From NCBI RefSeq assembly GCF_016858305.2, contig NZ_CP074436.1:3926001-3990000 (forward strand): a stretch of DNA of 64,000 nucleotides, read 5' to 3'. Position 1 is the stretch's first letter. Each line of letters starts with the position of its first letter. The notes under the pieces are model-generated. The model ran no database searches and had not been told where the DNA came from. It saw only the letters and a program-made list of their open reading frames with translations. The DNA is from Polaribacter sp. Q13 (GTDB lineage: Bacteria; Bacteroidota; Bacteroidia; Flavobacteriales; Flavobacteriaceae). A program made the translations under genes and the position numbers. Shown one piece after another: positions 56,234 to 64,000 of the stretch.

Positions 56234-57352
56234 ATGAAATATCAAACACGAAAAAAGGCGCTTGTTTTATTAGCAGATGGAACAATTTTTTATGGTAAAT
56301 CCGTAGGAATAGAAGGAACATCAACTGGTGAAATCTGTTTCAATACAGGAATGACAGGTTATCAAGAAATATTTACTGATCCATCTTATTTTGGTCAGTT
56401 AATGGTGGCAACAAATGCTCATATTGGTAATTACGGGGTAAATGATAATGAAGTAGAATCTGACGGAATTAAAATTTCTGGTTTAATTTGTAGAAATTTT
56501 AGTTTTACACATTCTAGAGTTGATTCTAATGGAAACTTAAAAGATTGGTTTACAAAACATAATCTTGTGGCTATTTCTGATGTTGATACCAGAGCATTAG
56601 TAGCATATATTAGAGACAATGGTGCAATGAATGCAATTATTTCTACTGATGTAGAAAATATTGATGCTTTAAAGAAACAATTAGCATCTGTACCAAGTAT
56701 GGAAGGATTAGAATTGGCTTCTAAAGTATCTACTAAAGAATCTTATTTTGTTGGTGATGAGAATGCAAAAATTAGAATTTCTGCTTTAGACATTGGAATT
56801 AAAAAGGATATTTTAAGAAACTTGGCAAAAAGAGGGGCTTATATTAAAGTTTTTCCATTCAATGCTAAGTTTGAAGATTTATTAGATTTTAATCCTGATG
56901 GTTATTTTATCTCTAATGGACCTGGAGATCCAGAACCATTAATTGAAGCACAAGAACTAGCACAAGAAATTATCAAAAGAAATTTACCTTTGTTTGGTAT
57001 CTGTCTAGGACACCAAGTAATTGCATTGGCTAATGGAATTTCTACTTATAAAATGCATAATGGTCATAGAGGAATTAATCATCCTGTTAAAAACTTATTG
57101 ACGGGTAAAGGAGAAATTACTTCACAAAATCATGGTTTTGCTATTAATAGAGAAGAAACAGAAGCTAATGACAATGTAGAAATTACACATGTTCATTTAA
57201 ATGATCATACAGTAGCTGGAATTCGTATAAAAGATAAGAATGCGTTTTCTGTTCAATATCACCCAGAAGCAAGTCCAGGACCACATGATTCTGAATATTT
57301 ATTTGATCAATTTATTGAAAATATTATAGCAGCAAAAAAAGTTTTGTCTTAG
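56234..57352 (+). CDS. carA: Carbamoyl-phosphate synthase small subunit
   Basis: 372 residues. The glutaminase subunit supplies ammonia for carbamoyl phosphate (arginine and pyrimidine synthesis). The N-terminal CPSase_sm_N domain begins RKKALVLLADGTIFYGKSVG; the class I glutamine amidotransferase domain has ISNGPGDPEP, the nucleophile Cys in FGICLGHQ near residue 257, and the catalytic His-Glu in SVQYHPEASPGPHDS. carB is not adjacent, so the two subunits are encoded apart. A clear terminator follows. Confidence 0.96.
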   Translation: MKYQTRKKALVLLADGTIFYGKSVGIEGTSTGEICFNTGMTGYQEIFTDPSYFGQLMVATNAHIGNYGVNDNEVESDGIKISGLICRNFSFTHSRVDSNGNLKDWFTKHNLVAISDVDTRALVAYIRDNGAMNAIISTDVENIDALKKQLASVPSMEGLELASKVSTKESYFVGDENAKIRISALDIGIKKDILRNLAKRGAYIKVFPFNAKFEDLLDFNPDGYFISNGPGDPEPLIEAQELAQEIIKRNLPLFGICLGHQVIALANGISTYKMHNGHRGINHPVKNLLTGKGEITSQNHGFAINREETEANDNVEITHVHLNDHTVAGIRIKDKNAFSVQYHPEASPGPHDSEYLFDQFIENIIAAKKVLS

Positions 57353-57470
57353 TTTATAGGTTATATGTAGTAGCTTTAATGTTGATGAACAATTGTTAAA
57401 GTATCTATAACTTTTAAATATTATTTTTGAGTTGTGACGTAAAAATCACATTCTTTTTCATATCAATTTT

Positions 57471-57497
57471 CCCACTCATTTTATGAGTGGGTTTTTT
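57471..57497 (+). terminator. Terminator of carA
   Basis: CCCACTCAT / ATGAGTGGG with a TTT loop (57471-57491) and then six T. It lies 118 bp past the stop; the stretch between has a weaker GTGA..TCAC hairpin at 57434-57449. Confidence 0.85.
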
Positions 57498-57614
57498 ATT
57501 TTATCTAGAATTATTTTAGCAAACGTTTTCGTAATTAATTGGGCTCAAATTATTAAATACATAAGACATTTCGTAATTTAGCCAAAGCAAGTAAAAAGAT
57601 TTTAAATTAATTAA

Positions 57615-58913
<1,299 letters not shown>

Positions 58914-58938
58914 TTAAATATTTTTTTAAAAATAATTG

Positions 58939-58968
58939 AACCTCATAAGAAATTATGAGGTTTTTTTT
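58939..58968 (+). terminator. Terminator of eno
   Basis: AACCTCATA / TATGAGGTT (9 bp) with a 6-nt loop, then a T-tract through 58968, 26 bp after the stop. Confidence 0.9.
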
Positions 58969-59090
58969 GCGGTATTCTTACATAAATTAAGATTATCTTA
59001 AAATATCTAAAATCTATTAGAACAACCTTTTAAAATGTCTTAAAATTTGGTATCTTCGTCAAACTTAACAATACTAAAAAATCATCATTA

Positions 59091-60377
59091 ATGTCAGATA
59101 TAGCTAAATTAACAATTGGAGAAGATTCATATGAATTTCCACTTATAAAGGGAACAGAAAATGAGGTTGCCATAGATATAAAAACCCTAAGAAGTGCAAC
59201 TAATGGAGTAATAACTATTGATCCTGGATTTAAGAACACAGGTTCTTGTGAAAGTGCTGTTACTTTTTTAGATGGAGAAAAAGGGATTTTACGTTATAGA
59301 GGTTATTCAATAGAAGAATTAGCAGAAAAAGCAGACTTTTTAGAAGTTTCTTACGCTTTAATATTTGGAAACTTACCTAATAAAGAACAATTAGATAAAT
59401 TTCAAAATGACATTAGAGATCATTCTTTAGTAGATGATGATATTAGAAAGATTATGGAAGCATTTCCAAAAACTGCGCACCCTATGGGAGTTATATCTTC
59501 TTTAACAAGTGCGTTAACTGCTTTTAACCCTTCTTCTGTAAATGTTGAGTCTAGAGAGGATATGTATAATGCTATTGTACGTATTATGGCTAAATTCCCT
59601 GTTTTGGTGTCTTGGACAATGCGTAAGAAAAAAGGGATGCATTTAAATTATGGAAAAAAATCTTTAGGGTATGTAGAGAACTTGATGTTTATGATGTTTA
59701 AACAACCTAACGAAGATTTTATCATTAATCCAATTGTTAAAGATGCATTAGATAAGTTGTTAATTTTACATGCAGACCATGAGCAAAACTGTTCTACATC
59801 TACAGTAAGAATTGTGGGTTCTTCTAAAGCGGGGTTATTCCCTTCTCTTTCTGCTGGGATTTCTGCACTTTGGGGTCCATTACATGGTGGGGCTAATCAA
59901 GCAGTTTTAGAAATGTTAGAAGCTATAAAAGCGGATGGAGGAGATACTAAAAAATACATGGCAAAAGCAAAGGATAAAGAAGATTCTTTCCGTTTAATGG
60001 GCTTTGGTCATAGAGTTTATAAGAATTTTGATCCAAGAGCTAAAATTATTAAAGCTGCAGCAGATGAACTTTTAAATGATTTAGGTGTTGAAGACCCTAT
60101 TTTAGATATTGCAAGAGCCTTAGAGGAAGAAGCTTTAAGTGATCCTTATTTTGTGGAAAGAAAATTATATCCGAACGTAGATTTTTATTCTGGTATTATC
60201 TACAGAGCTATGGGAATCCCTACTGAAATGTTTACAGTAATGTTTGCTTTAGGACGTTTACCTGGTTGGATTGCTCAATGGAAAGAAATGCGTCTTAATA
60301 AAGAACCAATAGGTAGACCACGTCAAATTTATACAGGTGAAAATTACAGACCATTTGTTGGTATAGAAAAAAGATAA
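59091..60377 (+). CDS. gltA: Citrate synthase
   Basis: 428 residues, type II (NADH-sensitive-length) citrate synthase, the first step of the TCA cycle. The N-terminal beta domain starts MSDIAKLTIGEDSYEFPLIK. Catalytic region: HADHEQNCSTSTVRIVGSS, LWGPLHGGANQAVLEMLEAI, FGHRVYKNFDPRAKII and the Asp in NVDFYSGIIYRAMGIP. The terminator follows closely, 23 bp after the stop. Confidence 0.97.
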   Translation: MSDIAKLTIGEDSYEFPLIKGTENEVAIDIKTLRSATNGVITIDPGFKNTGSCESAVTFLDGEKGILRYRGYSIEELAEKADFLEVSYALIFGNLPNKEQLDKFQNDIRDHSLVDDDIRKIMEAFPKTAHPMGVISSLTSALTAFNPSSVNVESREDMYNAIVRIMAKFPVLVSWTMRKKKGMHLNYGKKSLGYVENLMFMMFKQPNEDFIINPIVKDALDKLLILHADHEQNCSTSTVRIVGSSKAGLFPSLSAGISALWGPLHGGANQAVLEMLEAIKADGGDTKKYMAKAKDKEDSFRLMGFGHRVYKNFDPRAKIIKAAADELLNDLGVEDPILDIARALEEEALSDPYFVERKLYPNVDFYSGIIYRAMGIPTEMFTVMFALGRLPGWIAQWKEMRLNKEPIGRPRQIYTGENYRPFVGIEKR

Positions 60378-60400
60378 ATTTTATTACATTTACAAAATCA

Positions 60401-60429
60401 AAGCTTCATAAATTTATGAAGCTTTTTTT
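60401..60429 (+). terminator. Terminator of gltA (perfect 24-bp palindrome)
   Basis: 60401-60424 equals its reverse complement (arm AAGCTTCATAAA) and a T-run follows. It contains an in-frame ATG at 60416, which therefore is not the start of the next gene. Confidence 0.9.
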
Positions 60430-60442
60430 ATCCATTTTATCT

Positions 60443-61357
60443 ATGTTAAAATTAAATATCAAAAACGAAACATCACGATTAAGAGCTGTAATTTTAGGAA
60501 CAGCCAAAAGTAATGGTGGCATACCTAGGTTAGAAGATTGTTATGATCCTAAAAGTATTAAACATGTTTTGGCAGGTACTTATCCGAAAGAATCTGAAAT
60601 GATTGAGGAGATGGAAATGTTCGCAGAAGTTTTTAAAAAGTATGATGTACAGGTATTTCGACCAGATATAATTGAAGACTATAATCAAATATTTTCTAGA
60701 GATATAGCCTTTGTAATTGAAGACACTTTTATTGAAGCAAATATCCTTCCAGAAAGAGAAAAAGAGTATAAGGCTATAGGTAAAGTGATCTCACAAATTA
60801 ATAAAGAAAAGGTAGTTGTTTTACCTAAGGAATGTCATATAGAAGGTGGTGATGTAATGCCTTGGAATGAGTATATTTTTATAGGTACTTATTCTGGAAG
60901 TGATTATGCTGATTATATTACTGCTCGTACTAATATAGATGCTGTAATTGCACTTCAAGAATTATTTCCTCAAAAGAAGGTTAAATCTTTTGAATTAAGA
61001 AAATCAAATACCAATGCAAAAGAAAACGCATTGCATTTAGACTGTTGTTTTCAACCCATCGGGAAAGACAAAGCTATTCTTCATAAAAATGGTTTTTTAA
61101 TTGAAAGAGAATATGAATGGTTGGTTAATTTTTTCGGAGAGGAAAATATTTTCGAAATTACCAAAGAAGAAATGTATAATATGAATAGTAATATTTTTTC
61201 TATTTCTGAAGAAGTTATTGTTTCTGAAAAAAACTTTACCAGATTAAATACTTGGTTAAGAGAAAATGGTTTTACAGTAGAAGAAGTAAGTTATGCAGAA
61301 ATAGCGAAACAAGAAGGATTGCTTAGGTGTTCTACATTGCCTTTAATTAGGGATTAA
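60443..61357 (+). CDS. Amidinotransferase/DDAH-family hydrolase
   Basis: 304 residues from ATG 60443; the ATG at 60416 lies inside the gltA terminator. The guanidino-modifying fold is shown by FRPDIIEDYNQIFSRDIAFV, HIEGGDVMPW, the catalytic His in ENALHLDCCF, and the catalytic Cys in LLRCSTLPLIRD, near the C terminus. Members hydrolyse or transfer amidino groups of arginine-type substrates (dimethylarginine, citrulline, arginine). The exact substrate cannot be read from the sequence; a role in arginine metabolism is inference. Confidence 0.82.
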   Translation: MLKLNIKNETSRLRAVILGTAKSNGGIPRLEDCYDPKSIKHVLAGTYPKESEMIEEMEMFAEVFKKYDVQVFRPDIIEDYNQIFSRDIAFVIEDTFIEANILPEREKEYKAIGKVISQINKEKVVVLPKECHIEGGDVMPWNEYIFIGTYSGSDYADYITARTNIDAVIALQELFPQKKVKSFELRKSNTNAKENALHLDCCFQPIGKDKAILHKNGFLIEREYEWLVNFFGEENIFEITKEEMYNMNSNIFSISEEVIVSEKNFTRLNTWLRENGFTVEEVSYAEIAKQEGLLRCSTLPLIRD

Positions 61358-61667
61358 ACCAGAAGTCCTAAAAGTATTTTTGCTAGATTTGGTTAAAAGA
61401 TATTTAGATGGTTTATAAGTAGGTGATTTTTTAGTTTAATATGTTGAATCTATATTTTTTGAAGAATATCTGATATATAATAGGATTATTTTTTTTCGAG
61501 TTTTATTGTTTTGTTTAGGTACATCTTAAAGATTTTTATTTAGATAAAAGATAAATAATTATAAATTTTGTGAGCAACTTTAAATCTTAGTAAACTTCTA
61601 ACAAATTCCATTTCGTCATTCTTTTTAAAGTGTCTATCTTTATCGGTTGTAATTAGTCACTTATTTA
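61358..61667. other. Gene-free AT-rich spacer before cysS
   Basis: 310 bp. TATCTTTA at 61635-61642 is a -7-like element 25 bp before cysS without a good TTG partner. No strong terminator for the preceding gene and no reading frame with coding character were seen. Confidence 0.5.
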
Positions 61668-63146
61668 ATGGAACTCTACAAAGAAAATCAACTTAAAGTA
61701 TACAACTCTTTATCAAAGAAAAAAGAGAATTTTAAAACCATAACAGACGGATACGTAGGTATGTATGTTTGTGGTCCAACCGTTTATAGCAACGCGCATT
61801 TAGGTAATGTTAGAACCTTTATGTTTTTTGATGTTGTGTATCGTTATTTATTGCATTTAGGTTATAAAGTACGTTATGTGCGTAATATTACAGATGCGGG
61901 GCATTTAGAAAATGATGCAGATGAAGGGGAAGATAAAATTGCAAGAAAAGCACGTTTAGAACAAATTGAACCGATGGAAGTTGTACAACGTTACACGGTA
62001 GATTTTCATGATGTTTTAAAAAACTATAATTTTTTACCACCAAGTATAGAGCCAACTGCCACAGGTCATATTGTAGAGCAGATAGAAATGATTAAAGAAA
62101 TCATAGAAAAAGGTTTTGGATATGAAGTAAATGGTTCTGTCTATTTTGATGTACATGAGTATAACAAAAAAGAAAATTACGGAATTCTCTCTGGTAGAAA
62201 AGTAGAAGATTTATTACATAATACCAGAACTTTAGACGGACAATCTGATAAGAAAAACCCACAAGATTTTGCACTTTGGAAAAAAGCAGATGAACGTCAT
62301 ATTATGCGTTGGCCTTCTCCTTGGTCAGACGGTTTTCCGGGTTGGCATTTAGAGTGTTCTGTAATGAGTACAAAATATTTAGGCGAAAGTTTCGATATTC
62401 ATGGAGGTGGAATGGATTTAAAATTTCCACATCACGAATGTGAAATTGCACAATCTAAAACATGTAGCGGTGTAACGCCTGTAAATTACTGGATGCACAC
62501 AAATATGCTTTCTTTAAACGGCCAAAGAATGGCAAAATCTACAGGTAATTTTATTTTACCGAATGAGATTTTATCTGGAGAAAATAACATTTTACCAAAA
62601 CCATTTTCTGCAAGTGTAGTTCGTTTCTTTAACATGCAAGCTAATTATAGAAGTATTTTAGATTTTTCTGGAGATGCTTTAGAAGCATCAGAAAAAGGAC
62701 ATTCTAAATTAATGGAAGCTGTAAATTTCTTAGAAAAAATTGAAGCAGGTAAAACATCTACTTTCAATGTTCAGGAATGGAAAAAAGCTTGTTATGCTGC
62801 TATGAACGATGATTTTAACACGCCAATGTTAATTCCGCAATTATTTGAAGCTGTAAAAGTGATCAATCAAATAAAAGAGCATAAAGCAAGTTTAACTGTA
62901 GATGATTTAGCCGAATTTAAAACAACAATGAATGCATTTGTTTTTGATGTTTTAGGGTTGATGAATGAAAATTCTCAAGACAATTCAGAAAAAATAAATG
63001 GAGTTGTAGAATTGCTAATAAAGTTAAGAAAAGAAGCAAGAGAAAATAAAGATTGGGCATTGTCAGACCAAATTAGAGATGAACTAATTGCATTAGGAAT
63101 TCAATTAAAAGATGGTAAAGAGGGTACCACATTTTTAATCAATTAA
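61668..63146 (+). CDS. cysS: Cysteinyl-tRNA synthetase
   Basis: 492 residues, class I synthetase. The zinc ligand Cys and HIGH motif are in [19 protein letters not shown] (HLGN form) near residue 30; WHLECSVMS and HHECEIAQS supply further zinc ligands; KMSKS appears as RMAKSTGNF near residue 285. The C-terminal anticodon-binding DALR-type helical part ends [21 protein letters not shown] heptad repeat starts 7 bp after the stop. Confidence 0.97.
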   Translation: MELYKENQLKVYNSLSKKKENFKTITDGYVGMYVCGPTVYSNAHLGNVRTFMFFDVVYRYLLHLGYKVRYVRNITDAGHLENDADEGEDKIARKARLEQIEPMEVVQRYTVDFHDVLKNYNFLPPSIEPTATGHIVEQIEMIKEIIEKGFGYEVNGSVYFDVHEYNKKENYGILSGRKVEDLLHNTRTLDGQSDKKNPQDFALWKKADERHIMRWPSPWSDGFPGWHLECSVMSTKYLGESFDIHGGGMDLKFPHHECEIAQSKTCSGVTPVNYWMHTNMLSLNGQRMAKSTGNFILPNEILSGENNILPKPFSASVVRFFNMQANYRSILDFSGDALEASEKGHSKLMEAVNFLEKIEAGKTSTFNVQEWKKACYAAMNDDFNTPMLIPQLFEAVKVINQIKEHKASLTVDDLAEFKTTMNAFVFDVLGLMNENSQDNSEKINGVVELLIKLRKEARENKDWALSDQIRDELIALGIQLKDGKEGTTFLIN

Positions 63147-63152
63147 AAAGAA

Positions 63153-63194
63153 AATTACGAATTACGAATTACGAATTACGAATTACAAATTATG
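63153..63194. repeat. Heptanucleotide tandem repeat after cysS
   Basis: AATTACG four times (63153-63180), then AATTACA and AATTATG, six units in strict 7-bp register. It begins 7 bp after the cysS stop codon. Confidence 0.85.
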
Positions 63195-63218
63195 AATTTT
63201 CAAGTTTTTGAGTGTGAT

Positions 63219-63253
63219 TGTCATTTCGAAAGAGGAACGATTGAGAAATCTCA
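63219..63253. repeat. Dispersed-type intergenic repeat with GTCATTTCGA and GAGAAATCTC
   Basis: TGTCATTTCGAAAGAGGAAC begins it and GAGAAATCTCA ends it. From memory, close variants are spread between genes in many Flavobacteriaceae. Only this copy is seen in the window, so membership of a family is from recall. Confidence 0.45.
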
Positions 63254-63292
63254 GAATCAAGATGTATTCATTTAATTTTTAATAAATAATCA

Positions 63293-63529
63293 TTGAAAAA
63301 AATACTTTCATATCCATTTATATTGCTAGTTCGCTTTTACCAAGTGGCAATTTCTCCATTTACACCATCAACTTGTAGATACAGTCCAACGTGTTCACAT
63401 TACACAATTGAGGCTTTACAAAAACATGGATTGTTTTCGGGAGGTTGGTTGGCATTAAAAAGAATTTTTAGTTGTCATCCTTGGGGAGGAAGTGGTTATG
63501 ATCCGGTACCGGATAAAAAGGAAGAATAG
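63293..63529 (+). CDS. yidD: Membrane protein insertion efficiency factor YidD
   Basis: 78 residues starting at TTG 63293 ([20 protein letters not shown]), which gives the normal family length; no ATG is available upstream. The conserved core is [20 protein letters not shown] with its Cys residues, then [20 protein letters not shown]. It aids YidC in inserting inner-membrane proteins. It lies between cysS and lgt, with repeats on both sides. Confidence 0.94.
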   Translation: MKKILSYPFILLVRFYQVAISPFTPSTCRYSPTCSHYTIEALQKHGLFSGGWLALKRIFSCHPWGGSGYDPVPDKKEE

Positions 63530-63538
63530 AAAAAAAAA

Positions 63539-63570
63539 GACATAAGACATAAGACGTTTTGACTTTTGAC
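63539..63570. repeat. Heptad-phased repeat after yidD
   Basis: GACATAA twice in tandem (63539-63552), then GAC at 63553, 63561 and 63568, so GAC recurs at steps of 7, 7, 8 and 7 bp. It starts 10 bp after the yidD stop. Confidence 0.6.
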
Positions 63571-63586
63571 TAAAACAAATATAAAT

Positions 63587-63657
63587 GTCATTACTAGGAA
63601 AAATGACGAAGTAATCTGCTATTTGGTAAGAGATTGCTTCTTTTTATTATTAATGAC
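63587..63657. repeat. 71-bp inverted-repeat element between yidD and lgt
   Basis: Ends GTCATTA (63587-63593) and TAATGAC (63651-63657) are perfect inverted repeats. An inner stem GAAGTAATCT (63608-63617) / AGATTGCTTC (63631-63640) has one G-T wobble and is followed by five T, so it can also terminate yidD. It resembles a degenerate copy of the 'GTCATTGCGAGGAACGAAGCAATCT' class of repeats, recalled from memory. Confidence 0.55.
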
Positions 63658-63675
63658 AAAAAAACATAAAAAAAT

Positions 63676-64000
63676 ATGAGCTTTTTAGCAATTACATGGA
63701 ATCCTTCAATAGGAATAGATTTAGGTTTTTTTACCGTTCGTTGGTACAGTTTAATGTTTGTAGCAGCATTTTTATTGGGGTTAAGACTAATGAAAAAAAT
63801 CTATGTTGAAGATAAAATTCCTGAAGAAAAATTAGATGTATTATTTATGTATGTCTTTGTTTCTATGCTTGTAGGGATGCGTTTGGGAGATGTGTTTTTT
63901 TATAGTTGGTCTTATTATCAGAATCATTTATTAGAAATATTTTTACCAATAAAAGAAAGTGCAACCGATTCTTTATTTGGTATTATAAAAGGGTGGAAAT
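63676..64000 (+). CDS. lgt: Prolipoprotein diacylglyceryl transferase (3' end outside window)
   Basis: 108 codons are visible. MSFLAITWNPSIGIDLGFFT is followed by TVRWYSLMFVAAFLLGLRLM, the first transmembrane segment, and by GMRLGDVFFYSWSYY, which corresponds to the conserved GxRxGHVLFY signature (here Asp instead of His). Lgt transfers diacylglycerol to the lipobox Cys of prelipoproteins such as the SusD and cytochrome lipoproteins of this window. The frame is open to the edge. Confidence 0.93.
   Translation, partial: MSFLAITWNPSIGIDLGFFTVRWYSLMFVAAFLLGLRLMKKIYVEDKIPEEKLDVLFMYVFVSMLVGMRLGDVFFYSWSYYQNHLLEIFLPIKESATDSLFGIIKGWK

Overview
The window is a piece of chromosome from a member of the Bacteroidota, almost certainly a marine-type Flavobacteriaceae (Polaribacter/Tenacibaculum-like; this placement is inference). 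The evidence is AT-rich DNA, two SusC/SusD pairs, promoters of the Bacteroidota type (TTG, about 19 bp, TAnnTTTG), few Shine-Dalgarno sequences, and an str-S10-spc-alpha ribosomal superoperon of Bacteroidota type. No rRNA, tRNA, IS element, prophage or CRISPR array was seen.

Layout. 1-6052 (minus, cut by the window edge) is a giant alpha-2-macroglobulin-like protein with an inserted carboxypeptidase-regulatory/TonB-plug module. 6223-12775 holds an Mpl-type Mur ligase, then on the minus strand a two-gene unit (PqqD/HPr-kinase-like fusion plus a PF14907-type nucleotidyltransferase) and the trkA-trkH potassium uptake operon. 12970-16019 carries an octaheme c-type cytochrome lipoprotein with TPRs, and radC. 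16098-20163 is a small surface-glycan island (polysaccharide deacetylase, FemAB/GNAT-like transferase, hexapeptide acyltransferase, Wzx-like flippase). 20192-24753 is housekeeping: HAD nucleotidase, an unknown secreted protein, rarA, a rhomboid protease and rlmB. 24844-36344 consists of two tandem minus-strand SusC/SusD operons, the downstream one with two extra lipoproteins; 36765-38429 is a compact Omp85-family protein. 38606-56139 is the ribosomal superoperon (rpsL to rplQ, with secY, infA and rpoA). It is split by at least two internal terminator/promoter composites, before rplC and before rpsH. 56234-63529 holds carA, eno, gltA, an amidinotransferase-family hydrolase, cysS and yidD; lgt runs off the right edge.

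How the parts work together. The central block makes ribosomes, SecY and RNA polymerase alpha, and so feeds envelope biogenesis. SusCD pairs, the Omp85 protein, A2M, lgt, yidD, mpl and the glycan genes all serve the cell envelope. gltA, eno and carA are core metabolism.

Most notable signals: (i) four unrelated genes (radC, rlmB, cysS, yidD) each carry a different repeat of 7-bp period at, or within 10 bp of, their stop codon; (ii) an orphan RRE/HPr-kinase plus nucleotidyltransferase pair that recalls lasso-peptide tailoring genes but has no cyclase, protease or precursor beside it; (iii) an A2M/TonB-plug fusion; (iv) two susC paralogues sharing a nearly identical promoter-leader-signal-peptide cassette upstream of diverged bodies; (v) terminators whose hairpins double as the spacer of the next promoter; and (vi) an attenuator-like hairpin with a ten-codon uORF in the rplC leader. 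All family assignments come from reading motifs; no database search was run.
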